In this document: piece by piece, positions 37,633 to 46,984 of the stretch | How positions within the stretch are numbered: position 1 is the first letter of the stretch | Layout: the number at the start of each line of letters is the position of its first letter | NCBI GenBank assembly: GCA_017656235.1 | Contig: JACDOF010000004.1 | Span: 62,001-126,000 of the forward strand | DNA: 64,000 bases | From: Brevibacillus sp. | GTDB taxonomy: Bacteria > Bacillota > Bacilli > Brevibacillales > Brevibacillaceae | Reading direction: 5' to 3' | The notes under the pieces: model-generated | What the model saw: the letters and a program-made list of their open reading frames with translations, nothing else | Told to the model about the DNA's origin: nothing | The model's database searches: none | Program-made: the position numbers and the translations under genes

Positions 37633-38871
37633 ATGATCAAGTGGAGCAGATTCGTGCTCTTCCTGCTCATCGTCGCCGTGTTGGCCGGTCTCATCGTGTC
37701 GACGACAAACCCTGTCGCGCAGCGCATTACACTGGGACTGGACCTGCAGGGCGGCTTTGAGATTTTATACCGGGTAGAGCCATTGGAAGAAGGGCAAAAC
37801 GTTACACCAGAGCTCCTGAAGGCAACGGCGGGAATGATCGATAAACGGGTTAACATCGGCGGCGTGGCCGAACCGGACATCGTGATCGAGGAACCGGACC
37901 GCATCCGTGTCAAACTGGCCGGCGTGACCGACCAGGAGAAGATGCGCGAACTGATTGGGCGGCCGGCCGTGCTGACCTTCCGCGATGAAACAGGCAGCAT
38001 CGTACTGAGGGGCAGCGACCTGGCACCAGACGGAGCATCTGTCGGGTTTGACGAGTATACGAGAGAGCCGGTCGTCATCCTGGAATTTAAGGATGCTTCC
38101 AAGTTCGCCGAAATCACACGCCAAAACATCGGCAAAAACCTGGCCATCTACCTCGATGAAGACATGCTGTACAATCCGCGAATCCAGGAAGTCATTCCCA
38201 ATGGACAAGCGCGGATTTCCGGCGGTTACACCGTTGAAGAAGCGACCGAACTGGCCGACATCCTCAACTCGGGTGCCCTGCCGGCCAAACTGGTTGAAAT
38301 GCAGGCTACCTCTGTCGGAGCCAGCTTGGGAGCCATGGCGCTGCAGAAGACGATCTACGCCGGATATGTAGGCGGCGCCTTGATCTTTTTGTTCATGCTG
38401 ATCGTCTACCGGATGCCGGGGTTGATCGCCAACATCACGTTGGCCGGGTTTATCTATTTCTGCCTGGTCGTGCTTGACTGGATGAATGCAACCCTTACCC
38501 TGCCGGGAATTGCCGGGTTTATCCTGGCGGTGGGGATGGCGGTTGATGCCAACATCATCACCTACGAGCGGATCCAGGAGGAGATCCGAAGCGGAAAAAC
38601 GATTTTGTCCGCTTTTCGTGCCGGTCAGCGCCGTTCGTTCGTGACGATTATCGACGCACATTTGACCACCCTGATCGCCTGTGCGGTTCTCTTCTACTTC
38701 GGAACCAGTTCGATTCAGGGATTTGCGATTATTCTTACGATGACCATCGTCGTCAGCATCATCACCAATGTCTTTGGCTCCCGTTTTCTGCTCTGGCTGA
38801 TTATCAAGGCCAACATGTTCAAGAAGCCGTTTTGGTACGGCGTGAAGGAGAGTGAAATCGGTGAGCTCTAA
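37633..38871 (+). CDS. secD: Protein translocase subunit SecD
   Basis: Proton-driven partner of SecYEG that pulls exported proteins across the membrane. The 412 residues have span 1 at the N terminus, a large extracytoplasmic P1 domain (LGLDLQGGFEILY...), and five C-terminal spans containing LPGIAGFILAVGMAVDANI. B. subtilis has one fused SecDF; here the two are separate genes. Start ATG 37633 with AAAGGAG upstream. It overlaps secF by 11 bases. Confidence 0.95.
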   Translation: MIKWSRFVLFLLIVAVLAGLIVSTTNPVAQRITLGLDLQGGFEILYRVEPLEEGQNVTPELLKATAGMIDKRVNIGGVAEPDIVIEEPDRIRVKLAGVTDQEKMRELIGRPAVLTFRDETGSIVLRGSDLAPDGASVGFDEYTREPVVILEFKDASKFAEITRQNIGKNLAIYLDEDMLYNPRIQEVIPNGQARISGGYTVEEATELADILNSGALPAKLVEMQATSVGASLGAMALQKTIYAGYVGGALIFLFMLIVYRMPGLIANITLAGFIYFCLVVLDWMNATLTLPGIAGFILAVGMAVDANIITYERIQEEIRSGKTILSAFRAGQRRSFVTIIDAHLTTLIACAVLFYFGTSSIQGFAIILTMTIVVSIITNVFGSRFLLWLIIKANMFKKPFWYGVKESEIGEL

Positions 38872-39799
38872 GCAGCAGGATACCGTAGTGAAGTTTGACA
38901 TCGTCAAGAATCGGCGGAGGTTTTTTCTCCTGTCCGGCTTGATTCTCGCGCTGGGGCTGCTCTCCGTGCTGATTTTTGGCCTTAATCTGGGCGTCGACTT
39001 CAAGGCGGGAACGCGCATTGATCTGTACATTGGAAAAGAGTTTCAGACCGCGGACATCGAATCTGTGATAAAGGAGGAAGTGAAAGACGTCTCCTTTAAA
39101 CCGGTAACCAAGTATGGCGATGGGGACACGTGGGCCACGACTACGTTTGAAAAGACGATCGAACCTGAGAAACTGCAGGCGATTGAAACAGCCCTAAAAG
39201 CGAAGTACGGGGACCAGGTCAGCAAGCAGGAATCAACCGTTAACCCGGAGATTGCCAGAGAGATGGCTGTTAAAGCGGGGCTGGCCATTTTGATCGCCTC
39301 AGTCGGCATCGTCATCTACATCGCCATCCGTTTCCAGTTCCTGTTTGGAATTGCGACGGTGATCGCGCTGCTGCACGACGCCTTTATCCCCATCGCGATG
39401 TTCTCCATTCTCAGGCTGGAAGTCGATTTGACTTTCATTGCCGCTGTTCTGACCATCGTGGGGTATTCGATCAATGACACGATTGTCATCTTTGACCGAA
39501 TCCGTGAAAACCTGCGGATCATGAAGGTGAAGACAGCGGAAGATCTGGAACACATGGTTAACGTCAGCCTGTGGCAGACGATGCGCCGTTCCATCTTCAC
39601 GGTGCTGACCGTATTTTTCACCGCCTTGGCAATTGCCCTGCTTGGCAGCGAAGGAATCCGCAACTTCTCACTGGCCTTGATCTTCGGTTTGCTGAGCGGC
39701 ACCTACTCTTCCATTTTCATTGCCGCACAGGTATGGGTCAGCTTGAAAAAACGGGAAATGGCCAAAAAGCGTTATTCACCGGCCCCGCAGGAAGGGTGA
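38861..39799 (+). CDS. secF: Protein translocase subunit SecF
   Basis: Companion of SecD, 312 residues, six spans with a smaller periplasmic loop; motifs FGLNLGVDFKAGTRI and VGYSINDTIVIFDRIREN. GTG 38861 is chosen because AAGGAG lies 10 nt upstream; GTG 38852 is only one base from it. Translation is coupled to secD by overlap. A strong terminator follows. Confidence 0.95.
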   Translation: MSSKQQDTVVKFDIVKNRRRFFLLSGLILALGLLSVLIFGLNLGVDFKAGTRIDLYIGKEFQTADIESVIKEEVKDVSFKPVTKYGDGDTWATTTFEKTIEPEKLQAIETALKAKYGDQVSKQESTVNPEIAREMAVKAGLAILIASVGIVIYIAIRFQFLFGIATVIALLHDAFIPIAMFSILRLEVDLTFIAAVLTIVGYSINDTIVIFDRIRENLRIMKVKTAEDLEHMVNVSLWQTMRRSIFTVLTVFFTALAIALLGSEGIRNFSLALIFGLLSGTYSSIFIAAQVWVSLKKREMAKKRYSPAPQEG

Positions 39800-39806
39800 G
39801 GACGCT

Positions 39807-39833
39807 GCCGCGGAATGAACCCGCGGCTTTTTT
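39807..39833 (+). terminator. Terminator of secDF
   Basis: GCCGCGG/CCGCGGC perfect stem followed by six T. Confidence 0.9.
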
Positions 39834-39912
39834 CTCTATTTGCATATAGTAAAAACAGCGAGGTTACCTCTGGGAGATAGGGGCCCGACAAGACGATCAA
39901 GGAGGAGGGGCG

Positions 39913-40854
39913 ATGGATAACCGCCAGGCACAGGCACAAGGGGCAGCATGGATCGGCATCATTGGCAATCTCCTGCTCGCGTTGGGAAAACTGCTGATCG
40001 GGTGGATGGCCGATTCCCGGGCGTTGATTGCCGATGCCGTCCACTCCGCATCCGATGTGGTTGGTTCTGTTGCGGTACTGATCGGACTCAAGGCCGCCGA
40101 GCGCCCGCCGGACAAGGATCATCCATACGGTCACGGAAAAGCGGAATCGGTCGCGGCGATTATTGTTTCTGTACTGCTTGCTTTTGTCGGCTTTGAGATT
40201 GGATACAGTTCCTTTGAGGCGTTCTTCACTCCCCTGCAGGCGCCGCAGATGCTTGCTGTTTGGGCGGCAGTTGTTTCCATGGTGGTAAAAGAAGCGATGT
40301 TTCGCTACAAGTACCGCCTGGGAAAAAAACTAAACAGCCAATCGCTGATAGCCAATGCCTGGGAACACCGTTCAGACGTCTACTCCTCGCTGGCGGCCCT
40401 GATCGGGATTGGCGGCGCGATTGTCGGCGACAGGCTGGACGTTCCCTGGATGGTTTATTTTGATCCTGCGGCAGGCATCTTCGTCTCGCTCTTGGTACTG
40501 CGAATGGCATACCATATCCTGATGGAATCGATTCACAGCACGCTCGATCACGTTCTTCACGACGAGGATGCAAGAGAGTTGGTGCAGGCGGTGGAAGGGG
40601 TACCCGGGGTGATTCGCGTCGACGAGTTTCGGGCCCGCGAACACGGTCACTATCTGATCGTCGATGTCAAGGTGAGCGTTGACCCGCACATCACGGTCGA
40701 AGCGGGACACCAGATCGGCAAGCAGGTCAAGCAGACGCTTATGGCCCATTTTCATCAGGTGCGGGACGTCTTCGTCCACATCAATCCCTGTGATGCCTCC
40801 TATCCATACGCCAGTCCCGTCAGCGATGAACAAAAGGGGGAGCAGGGGGAGTAA
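39913..40854 (+). CDS. Cation diffusion facilitator (CDF) family transporter
   Basis: Divalent metal/proton antiporter, 313 residues. Six membrane spans carry the transport-site motifs ADAVHSASD (span 2) and EHRSDVYSS (span 5), followed by a cytoplasmic metal-sensing C-terminal domain with histidines (REHGHYLIVDVKVSVD). GGAGGAGGGG precedes the ATG. Homologues export Zn2+, Fe2+ or Mn2+; the HxxxD/HxxxD-type site does not settle which. No metal-sensor gene lies nearby. Confidence 0.88.
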   Translation: MDNRQAQAQGAAWIGIIGNLLLALGKLLIGWMADSRALIADAVHSASDVVGSVAVLIGLKAAERPPDKDHPYGHGKAESVAAIIVSVLLAFVGFEIGYSSFEAFFTPLQAPQMLAVWAAVVSMVVKEAMFRYKYRLGKKLNSQSLIANAWEHRSDVYSSLAALIGIGGAIVGDRLDVPWMVYFDPAAGIFVSLLVLRMAYHILMESIHSTLDHVLHDEDARELVQAVEGVPGVIRVDEFRAREHGHYLIVDVKVSVDPHITVEAGHQIGKQVKQTLMAHFHQVRDVFVHINPCDASYPYASPVSDEQKGEQGE

Positions 40855-40875
40855 CCAGCCGCCGGATCCGTTCTA

Positions 40876-40904
40876 TTGTCAGTCAACGCCCCATTTTATA
40901 TAAT
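40876..40904 (+). promoter_or_regulatory. SigA-type promoter of recJ-apt
   Basis: TTGTCA, 17-nt spacer, TATAAT, ending 23 nt before the recJ start; the mRNA leader is therefore very short. Confidence 0.8.
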
Positions 40905-40927
40905 GGATGGGGATTGGAGGGCGGCCT

Positions 40928-43318
40928 ATGCTGAAAGCGAAATCACGCTGGCAATTGGCCACGTACGACGAACAACGCAGTGAAGAAATTGCCCGTGAAT
41001 GTCAGATTCCCCTGCTGTTAGCCCGTTTGCTGGTGATCCGCGGCTTCGATACGCCGGAGCGGGCTTCTTCCTTTTTACACGTGGGAGAGGATCAGTTTCA
41101 CGATCCGTTTTTGCTGGATGGCATGGAGCAGGCAGTCGCCCGGATAAGAGCGGCGATCGACCGGAAAGAGGCGATCTGTATATACGGCGACTATGACGCG
41201 GACGGTGTCAGTTCCACCACACTGATGATTCACCTGCTGCGTCAGTTGGGTGCCACCTTTAACCACTACATACCCAATCGGTTTACCGAGGGGTACGGGC
41301 TGAACCGGGACGCGCTGGAGCAGATTCATCGGCAGGGCTACAAGCTGATTGTGACCGTGGATACCGGAATCAGCGCCGTCGAGCAGGCAGCCTACGCACA
41401 GGCGTTGGGGCTGGATATGATCATTACCGATCACCACGAACCGCCGGAGCTGCTTCCGGAAGCGCTTGCTGTCATCAACCCCAAGAAGCCGGGTTGTACC
41501 TATCCATTTGACATGCTCGCCGGGGTTGGAGTGGCCTTCAAGTTGGCCCATGGCCTGCTCGGAGAACCCCCTCTGCACTTGGCTGATCTGGCCGCAATTG
41601 GCACGATTGCCGACCTGGTTCCCTTGGTAGACGAAAATCGTTTGCTGGCCATTTACGGACTGCGTCAGTTGAACCAGACCCGCAACGTCGGGCTGAAGTC
41701 GCTTATCCGCGTCTGTGGTTTGACTGAGCGGGAGCTGACTGCGGGGCATGTCGGATTTGCGATCGGGCCGAGGATCAATGCCGGAGGTCGTTTGGATACG
41801 GCAGAAGCAGCGGTCAGGTTGTTAACGGCGACAGACCCCCAGGAGGCGGATCACTGGGCCCGTACTCTCGACGAGATGAACCGGGAGAGGCAGGAACTGG
41901 TGCAGTCGATTGCGGAAGAGGCGGAAACCATCGTCCGTGAGCAGTTTCCCCCGGATAAAAACGCTGTTTTGGTTCTCGCTGCACCCGGGTGGAACGTCGG
42001 TGTCGTCGGCATTGTCGCCTCGCGAATGGTGGAAAAGTTTTACCGTCCGACGATCATCCTCTCCATCGATGAGGAAAAAGGTACGGCCAAAGGGTCGGCA
42101 CGCAGCATTGCCGGTTTTGACATGTATGAAGCCTTGAGTGCATGCAAAGAATGGCTGATGCACTATGGTGGGCATACGATGGCCGCCGGCATGACACTGG
42201 AGGTTGGGAAGATTGATGCGCTCAGGGAACGGCTCAATCAACTGGCCGCCGAGTGGCTGAGTGAGGAAGACTTTATCCCCCAAACCAAGGTCGACCTGGA
42301 GGTGACGCTTGAGCAGCTCGATCTGGACGTCATCGCCCAGTTGGAGCGGCTTGCCCCTTTTGGGATGGGAAATCCTACACCGCTGGTCATGCTGAGGGAC
42401 GTCAGCTTTGCCGAAATGCGCAGAATCGGCCGTGATGACAGCCACTTGAAATGCTTGCTTTGCGCAGGTGATCAGCAGTTGGATGCGGTCGGTTTCAATC
42501 TCGCTCACGTCACCGAGCAGATTGCGCCGGGAGCTCGCCTTAAGGTTCTTGGGGAACTGGCGGTAAACGAATGGAACGGCCGTCGGAAGCCGCAATTGCT
42601 CATCCGCGATCTGGCAGTCCCCCATCGTCAGGTGTTTGACTGGCGGGGCATGTCCGGGAAACTGCAGAAATGGCTTTCGCTTGCTGAATCAGATGATACG
42701 CTTACGGTCATGTTTGAGGAGACGAGCCGCCAGGAACTGCTGACCATATGGGGGGCGGATGTTTCCCGAAACAACGGCCTTCAGCCAGCACTGCTGCTGG
42801 TGGAGGAAACAGACTTCGTCCCCGATTTGACGCGCTATCGAACCTTGGTGCTGTACGACTTGCCGAAGCGACGTGTTGATTTGGAGCGGGTGATGGCCGG
42901 AGCCGATCATATCGAGCGAATCTACTGCCTGTTTGGCGATACGAACACCAGCTTTGATCAGCTTCATTTCCCGAGCCGGCAGCAGTTTAAAGAACTGTAT
43001 CAGGTCTTTTACCGGTACGGGGAGGTTCACAAAGGGCATCTGGACGCGCTGGCGCGCAAGCAGCAGTGGAAGCGTGCGCTGCTCGACAAGATGTTGGCCG
43101 TCTTTGTGGAGCTGTCCATCATCCTTGACCGGGAGACCCATTACCAGCTTCACCCCCGGCCGCCCAAAACGTCGCTGGAGTCATCCAAATTGTACAGGAT
43201 GTGGAAGGAACAAACAGACCTTCACGCCGATCTTATTCTTTCGTCATGCGAGTCGCTGACCAAGCTTTTGAATCAAACGGTGGCAAAGGCCGCCGTACAG
43301 GAGGCTACGACGGTATGA
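40928..43318 (+). CDS. recJ: Single-stranded-DNA exonuclease RecJ
   Basis: 5'-3' ssDNA exonuclease in recombination and mismatch/base-excision repair. The 796 residues comprise the DHH domain with [20 protein letters not shown] and ITDHHEPPE, the DHHA1 domain, an OB-fold, and the Firmicutes C-terminal extension (from about residue 560). ATG 40928 is set by GGAGG 7 nt upstream; the ATG at 40907 precedes that site. Its stop overlaps the apt start (ATGA). Confidence 0.95.
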   Translation: MLKAKSRWQLATYDEQRSEEIARECQIPLLLARLLVIRGFDTPERASSFLHVGEDQFHDPFLLDGMEQAVARIRAAIDRKEAICIYGDYDADGVSSTTLMIHLLRQLGATFNHYIPNRFTEGYGLNRDALEQIHRQGYKLIVTVDTGISAVEQAAYAQALGLDMIITDHHEPPELLPEALAVINPKKPGCTYPFDMLAGVGVAFKLAHGLLGEPPLHLADLAAIGTIADLVPLVDENRLLAIYGLRQLNQTRNVGLKSLIRVCGLTERELTAGHVGFAIGPRINAGGRLDTAEAAVRLLTATDPQEADHWARTLDEMNRERQELVQSIAEEAETIVREQFPPDKNAVLVLAAPGWNVGVVGIVASRMVEKFYRPTIILSIDEEKGTAKGSARSIAGFDMYEALSACKEWLMHYGGHTMAAGMTLEVGKIDALRERLNQLAAEWLSEEDFIPQTKVDLEVTLEQLDLDVIAQLERLAPFGMGNPTPLVMLRDVSFAEMRRIGRDDSHLKCLLCAGDQQLDAVGFNLAHVTEQIAPGARLKVLGELAVNEWNGRRKPQLLIRDLAVPHRQVFDWRGMSGKLQKWLSLAESDDTLTVMFEETSRQELLTIWGADVSRNNGLQPALLLVEETDFVPDLTRYRTLVLYDLPKRRVDLERVMAGADHIERIYCLFGDTNTSFDQLHFPSRQQFKELYQVFYRYGEVHKGHLDALARKQQWKRALLDKMLAVFVELSIILDRETHYQLHPRPPKTSLESSKLYRMWKEQTDLHADLILSSCESLTKLLNQTVAKAAVQEATTV

Positions 43319-43827
43319 ACTTCAAAGAACACATTCGTGTTATCCCGGATTTTCCTCAACCAGGTATACGTTTCAAGGATATTACCACACTGTTAAAAAA
43401 CGGCGAGGTTTACCGGGCGGCAATCGACCAGTTGGCTGCTTTTGCCCGCACACTGGAGATCGACGTGATCGCCGGTCCGGAAGCCCGCGGCTTTGTCGTC
43501 GGCGCACCGCTCTCGTATGCCCTGGGCGTCGGGTTTATCCCTGTTCGCAAGGCGGGCAAGCTGCCATATCAGTCTGTACAGGCCGATTACAGCCTGGAGT
43601 ACGGCAAGGATGCTTTGGCCATGCACGTTGACGCTGTACAGCCGGGGCAGCGCGTGCTGATTGCAGACGATCTCCTGGCAACCGGCGGCACGATTGGCAC
43701 CACCATCAAACTGGTGGAGCAGTTGGGGGCCAAGGTGGTGGGGGCGGCATTCCTGATCGAGCTGACCTACCTTGACGGACGCAAGCAGTTGGGCGACATT
43801 GCGGTTCACTCCCTCGTGCAGTACTAG
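43315..43827 (+). CDS. apt: Adenine phosphoribosyltransferase
   Basis: Salvages adenine to AMP using PRPP. The 170 residues show [22 protein letters not shown], the PRPP loop [13 protein letters not shown] and the adenine-binding region [11 protein letters not shown]. Translation is coupled to recJ by the ATGA overlap; the long in-frame upstream reading is recJ in another frame. recJ-apt-relA is the conserved Bacillus order. Confidence 0.97.
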   Translation: MNFKEHIRVIPDFPQPGIRFKDITTLLKNGEVYRAAIDQLAAFARTLEIDVIAGPEARGFVVGAPLSYALGVGFIPVRKAGKLPYQSVQADYSLEYGKDALAMHVDAVQPGQRVLIADDLLATGGTIGTTIKLVEQLGAKVVGAAFLIELTYLDGRKQLGDIAVHSLVQY

Positions 43828-43845
43828 CCTGAGAAACGTATGAAG

Positions 43846-43869
43846 AAACGGGCAAACGCCCGTTTTTTT
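43846..43869 (+). terminator. Terminator of recJ-apt
   Basis: AAACGGGC/GCCCGTTT with a 4-nt loop, then a T run. Confidence 0.9.
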
Positions 43870-43898
43870 CTATTCCATTCTTTGCTTCGACGAGAATC

Positions 43899-43927
43899 TT
43901 TACAATCGTTTCAACTTACAAGATAAT
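43899..43927 (+). promoter_or_regulatory. SigA-type promoter of relA
   Basis: TTTACA, 17-nt spacer, GATAAT, about 110 nt before the start codon. Confidence 0.6.
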
Positions 43928-44037
43928 AATATGAAATACGTTACCTGACAGAAGGAATAAAGCCAATTCATTCATGTACAAGCTGTAAAAGATGGTGGGT
44001 TGAAGTGATCAGTCTAGCGGAAGTAAGGAAGGGAACT

Positions 44038-46206
44038 ATGACAACGGGCATCGATGAGGTAATGAAAAAAGCGGCGAACTACCTGTCGGAAAAAGACATC
44101 CAGTTGTTGGAACGTGCCTACAGGTTCGCTGAAAAGGCGCACGAAGGACAAGTGCGCAAATCCGGCGTGCCCTACATCATGCATCCGATCGCTGTAGCGG
44201 AGATTCTCGCCGGCCTGCGGATGGACGCGGTGACGATCGCAGCAGGTTTTTTGCATGATGTCGTTGAGGATACGGAGATTACCCTTGACACCATTCGCGA
44301 AGAGTTTGGACCGGAAGTGGCCGCGCTGGTTGATGGCGTGACCAAACTGGAGCGGATCAAATACAAATCCAAGGAAGAACAACTGGCCGAGAATCACCGC
44401 AAGATGCTGGTGGCGATGGCCCAGGATATCCGCGTGATATTGATCAAACTGGCAGACCGTCTGCACAACATGCGAACCCTGCGGCACATGTCGGAAGAAA
44501 AGCAGCGGGAAATATCCGACGAGACCCTGGAAATCTTCGCGCCTTTGGCACACCGGCTGGGGATTGCTTCCGTCAAATGGGAACTGGAAGATACCTCACT
44601 CCGCTACCTGAAGCCGCAGCAGTACTACCGGATTGTCAACCTGATGCAAAAGAAGCGGGCGGAGCGTGAAGAATACATCGAGGAAGCGGCCCAGGCGATC
44701 AGGGAAAAACTGAAGGAACTGCATATCGAAGCGGAAATCTCCGGCCGGCCCAAACACATCTACAGTATCTACAAAAAGATGGTTCGGCAGAACAAGCAGT
44801 TTAACGAAATTTACGACCTGCTGGCACTGCGGATCATTGTCAACGACATCCGTGACTGCTACGCGGTCCTGGGCATTGTGCACACGCTGTGGAAGCCGAT
44901 GCCGGGCCGTTTTAAAGACTACATTGCGATGCCCAAGCCGAACATGTACCAGTCGCTGCACACCACCGTGATTGGCCCCAAGGGGGAACCGCTGGAAGTG
45001 CAGATTCGCACCTGGGAGATGCACCGCACGGCAGAGATCGGGATTGCTGCGCACTGGGCCTACAAAGAGGGCAAGGGTGTGGTCCAGGGCTCATTTGAAG
45101 AAAAATTGGGCAGCCTGCGCGAGATGATTCAGGGCGGCCAGGAAGAAGCGCCCAATGCCCGAGAGTTTATCGAGACGCTGAAGCAGGACCTGTTTTCGGA
45201 TACCGTATTTGTCTTTACGCCCAAAGGGGACGTGGTTGAACTGCCGAAAGGTTCGGTTCCCCTTGACTTTGCCTATCGGATTCACTCGGCAGTCGGCAAC
45301 CGCTGTATCGGCGCCAAGGTAAACGGCAAAATCGTGCCGCTGGATCACCCGCTGCGCACCGGTGACATTGTCGAAATTCTTACCTCCAAGCACTCCTACG
45401 GCCCTAGCCAGGACTGGTTGAAGATCGCCAAATCGGCCCATGCCCGCAACAAGATCAAGCAGTGGTTCAAAAAAGAGAAGCGGGAAGAAAACGTGGCCAA
45501 GGGACAGCAGCTGGTGGAAGCGGAGATCAAATCACGCGGATTTGACGTCAAAGAGGTCCTGACGGAGGAGAACCTGCTGGAAGCATCCGCCAAGTTTAAC
45601 TTCCAGGGGCAGGAAGACATGTTTGCCGCGGTTGGGTACGGTGGGATCAGTGCCGCGCAAATCGTTACCCGGCTGACCGAGAAATTGCGGCGGGATCGCG
45701 AGGAACAGCAGACGGTGGCCGACTACAAGCCGACCGGGACGACCCACCGCGGCCGACGAGACAGTGGTGTCCGGGTTAAAGGTGCCGATAACCTGCTGAC
45801 CCGGCTGTCCCGCTGCTGTACACCGGTCCCGGGAGACGATATCATCGGTTTCATTACACGTGGCCGGGGCATTTCGGTTCATCGCCGCGACTGTCCCAAC
45901 ATCATGTCCGAAAGCTGTTCAGAACGGCTGATCGATGTGGATTGGGAAGGGGATCACACCCAGAACTACGACGTTGACATCGAGGTTACCGGGCATGATC
46001 GCAGCGGTTTGCTGAACGATGTGCTGCAAACCGTTTCCGCGACCAAGACCAATATTACTGCCATCAGCGGCAAGGCTGACAAAAACCGGGTAGCCACGAT
46101 CCACATGACCATCTCCATCCACAACCTGGACCACTTGCAGAAAGTGGTGGAGCACATCAAGCGGATCAAGGACATCTATTCCGTCCGTCGAATTCTCAAC
46201 ACGTAA
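44038..46206 (+). CDS. relA: Bifunctional (p)ppGpp synthetase/hydrolase RelA/SpoT (Rel)
   Basis: Long RSH enzyme of the stringent response, 722 residues. An N-terminal HD hydrolase domain with an intact HDVVEDTE motif is followed by the synthetase domain ([21 protein letters not shown]), TGS domain ([27 protein letters not shown]), zinc-finger/helical region and C-terminal ACT domain. The intact HD motif indicates a bifunctional Rel. ATG 44038 follows AAGGAAGGG; GTG 44005 would add 11 residues without a good site. Own promoter; a moderate terminator follows. Confidence 0.95.
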   Translation: MTTGIDEVMKKAANYLSEKDIQLLERAYRFAEKAHEGQVRKSGVPYIMHPIAVAEILAGLRMDAVTIAAGFLHDVVEDTEITLDTIREEFGPEVAALVDGVTKLERIKYKSKEEQLAENHRKMLVAMAQDIRVILIKLADRLHNMRTLRHMSEEKQREISDETLEIFAPLAHRLGIASVKWELEDTSLRYLKPQQYYRIVNLMQKKRAEREEYIEEAAQAIREKLKELHIEAEISGRPKHIYSIYKKMVRQNKQFNEIYDLLALRIIVNDIRDCYAVLGIVHTLWKPMPGRFKDYIAMPKPNMYQSLHTTVIGPKGEPLEVQIRTWEMHRTAEIGIAAHWAYKEGKGVVQGSFEEKLGSLREMIQGGQEEAPNAREFIETLKQDLFSDTVFVFTPKGDVVELPKGSVPLDFAYRIHSAVGNRCIGAKVNGKIVPLDHPLRTGDIVEILTSKHSYGPSQDWLKIAKSAHARNKIKQWFKKEKREENVAKGQQLVEAEIKSRGFDVKEVLTEENLLEASAKFNFQGQEDMFAAVGYGGISAAQIVTRLTEKLRRDREEQQTVADYKPTGTTHRGRRDSGVRVKGADNLLTRLSRCCTPVPGDDIIGFITRGRGISVHRRDCPNIMSESCSERLIDVDWEGDHTQNYDVDIEVTGHDRSGLLNDVLQTVSATKTNITAISGKADKNRVATIHMTISIHNLDHLQKVVEHIKRIKDIYSVRRILNT

Positions 46207-46227
46207 CCCGCTATTACGCTCGTATCG

Positions 46228-46254
46228 GCAGGGCCTCATTCGGCACTGCTTTTT
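46228..46254 (+). terminator. Possible terminator after relA
   Basis: GCAGGGCC/GGCACTGC imperfect stem followed by TTTTTG. Confidence 0.55.
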
Positions 46255-46339
46255 GTGTGCAGCCGGTGACGTCCCGCGCTGCGGAAGCAACATCAGAATG
46301 GGGCAGAAAAATACGCCCGTACAGAAAAGAGGGAGACAC

Positions 46340-46777
46340 ATGCGCGTTGTGGTACAGCGAGCCAGGCAGGCCAGCGTGGAAGTGAACGGTGAAACCGTCG
46401 GCCGGATCGACCACGGCTTGGTGCTGCTCGTCGGCATCACACATGATGATACAGAACAAGACGTGGAATTTGTTGCAGACAAAGTAGCCAACCTGCGCAT
46501 ATTCGAAGACGAAGCGGGTAAGATGAACCATAGTGTACGCGAGACAGGCGGTCAAATCTTGTCCGTCTCCCAGTTCACCCTCTACGGTGACTGCCGCAAA
46601 GGGAGACGGCCCAACTTTATGGCAGCTGCCCGACCGGAGCAGGCCGAACCGTTGTATGAGCTGTTTAATCAAAAGCTGCGGGAGAGGGGCCTGGTGGTAG
46701 CGACCGGATGCTTCGGAGCCATGATGCAGGTGCACCTGATCAACGACGGTCCGGTCACGTTGATCGTGGAAAGTTGA
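46340..46777 (+). CDS. dtd: D-aminoacyl-tRNA deacylase
   Basis: Hydrolyses D-amino acids mischarged on tRNA. The 145 residues have the family motifs [10 protein letters not shown] and NDGPVTL, and the start [18 protein letters not shown] 46340 has GAGGGAG upstream; earlier in-frame codons lie in the relA terminator region. relA-dtd order is conserved in Bacilli. Confidence 0.96.
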   Translation: MRVVVQRARQASVEVNGETVGRIDHGLVLLVGITHDDTEQDVEFVADKVANLRIFEDEAGKMNHSVRETGGQILSVSQFTLYGDCRKGRRPNFMAAARPEQAEPLYELFNQKLRERGLVVATGCFGAMMQVHLINDGPVTLIVES

Positions 46778-46836
46778 CAAACATCCCGACGGAATGAGTG
46801 GCAATGGCTCGTGACAAGAGCCCCTTTGCCTGGCCG

Positions 46837-46871
46837 ACCGAGCGTAAATAAGGGGACGCTCGGTTTTTTTC
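46837..46871 (+). terminator. Terminator of dtd
   Basis: ACCGAGCGT/ACGCTCGGT perfect stem, then seven T. Confidence 0.9.
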
Positions 46872-46907
46872 TGCTCAATTCAGATGTACAAAAAAGGAAA
46901 AAATGGG

Positions 46908-46936
46908 TTGGAAAACAGTTCATATCGCAGTAAGAT
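46908..46936 (+). promoter_or_regulatory. Possible promoter of the S13 peptidase gene
   Basis: TTGGAA, 17-nt spacer, TAAGAT. Confidence 0.5.
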
Positions 46937-46984
46937 GGAAGGAAACAACCTATACATACACATGTCCATCGGGAGGGGAAAGAT

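Noticed and set aside
37765-39030. 421-codon open frame on the minus strand across secD/secF
   Set aside because: Antisense shadow without ribosome site; the plus strand encodes SecD and SecF.
46861-46984. Possible second T-box or riboswitch upstream of the S13 peptidase gene
   Set aside because: Only an ordinary terminator, promoter and short leader are present; no conserved core motif.
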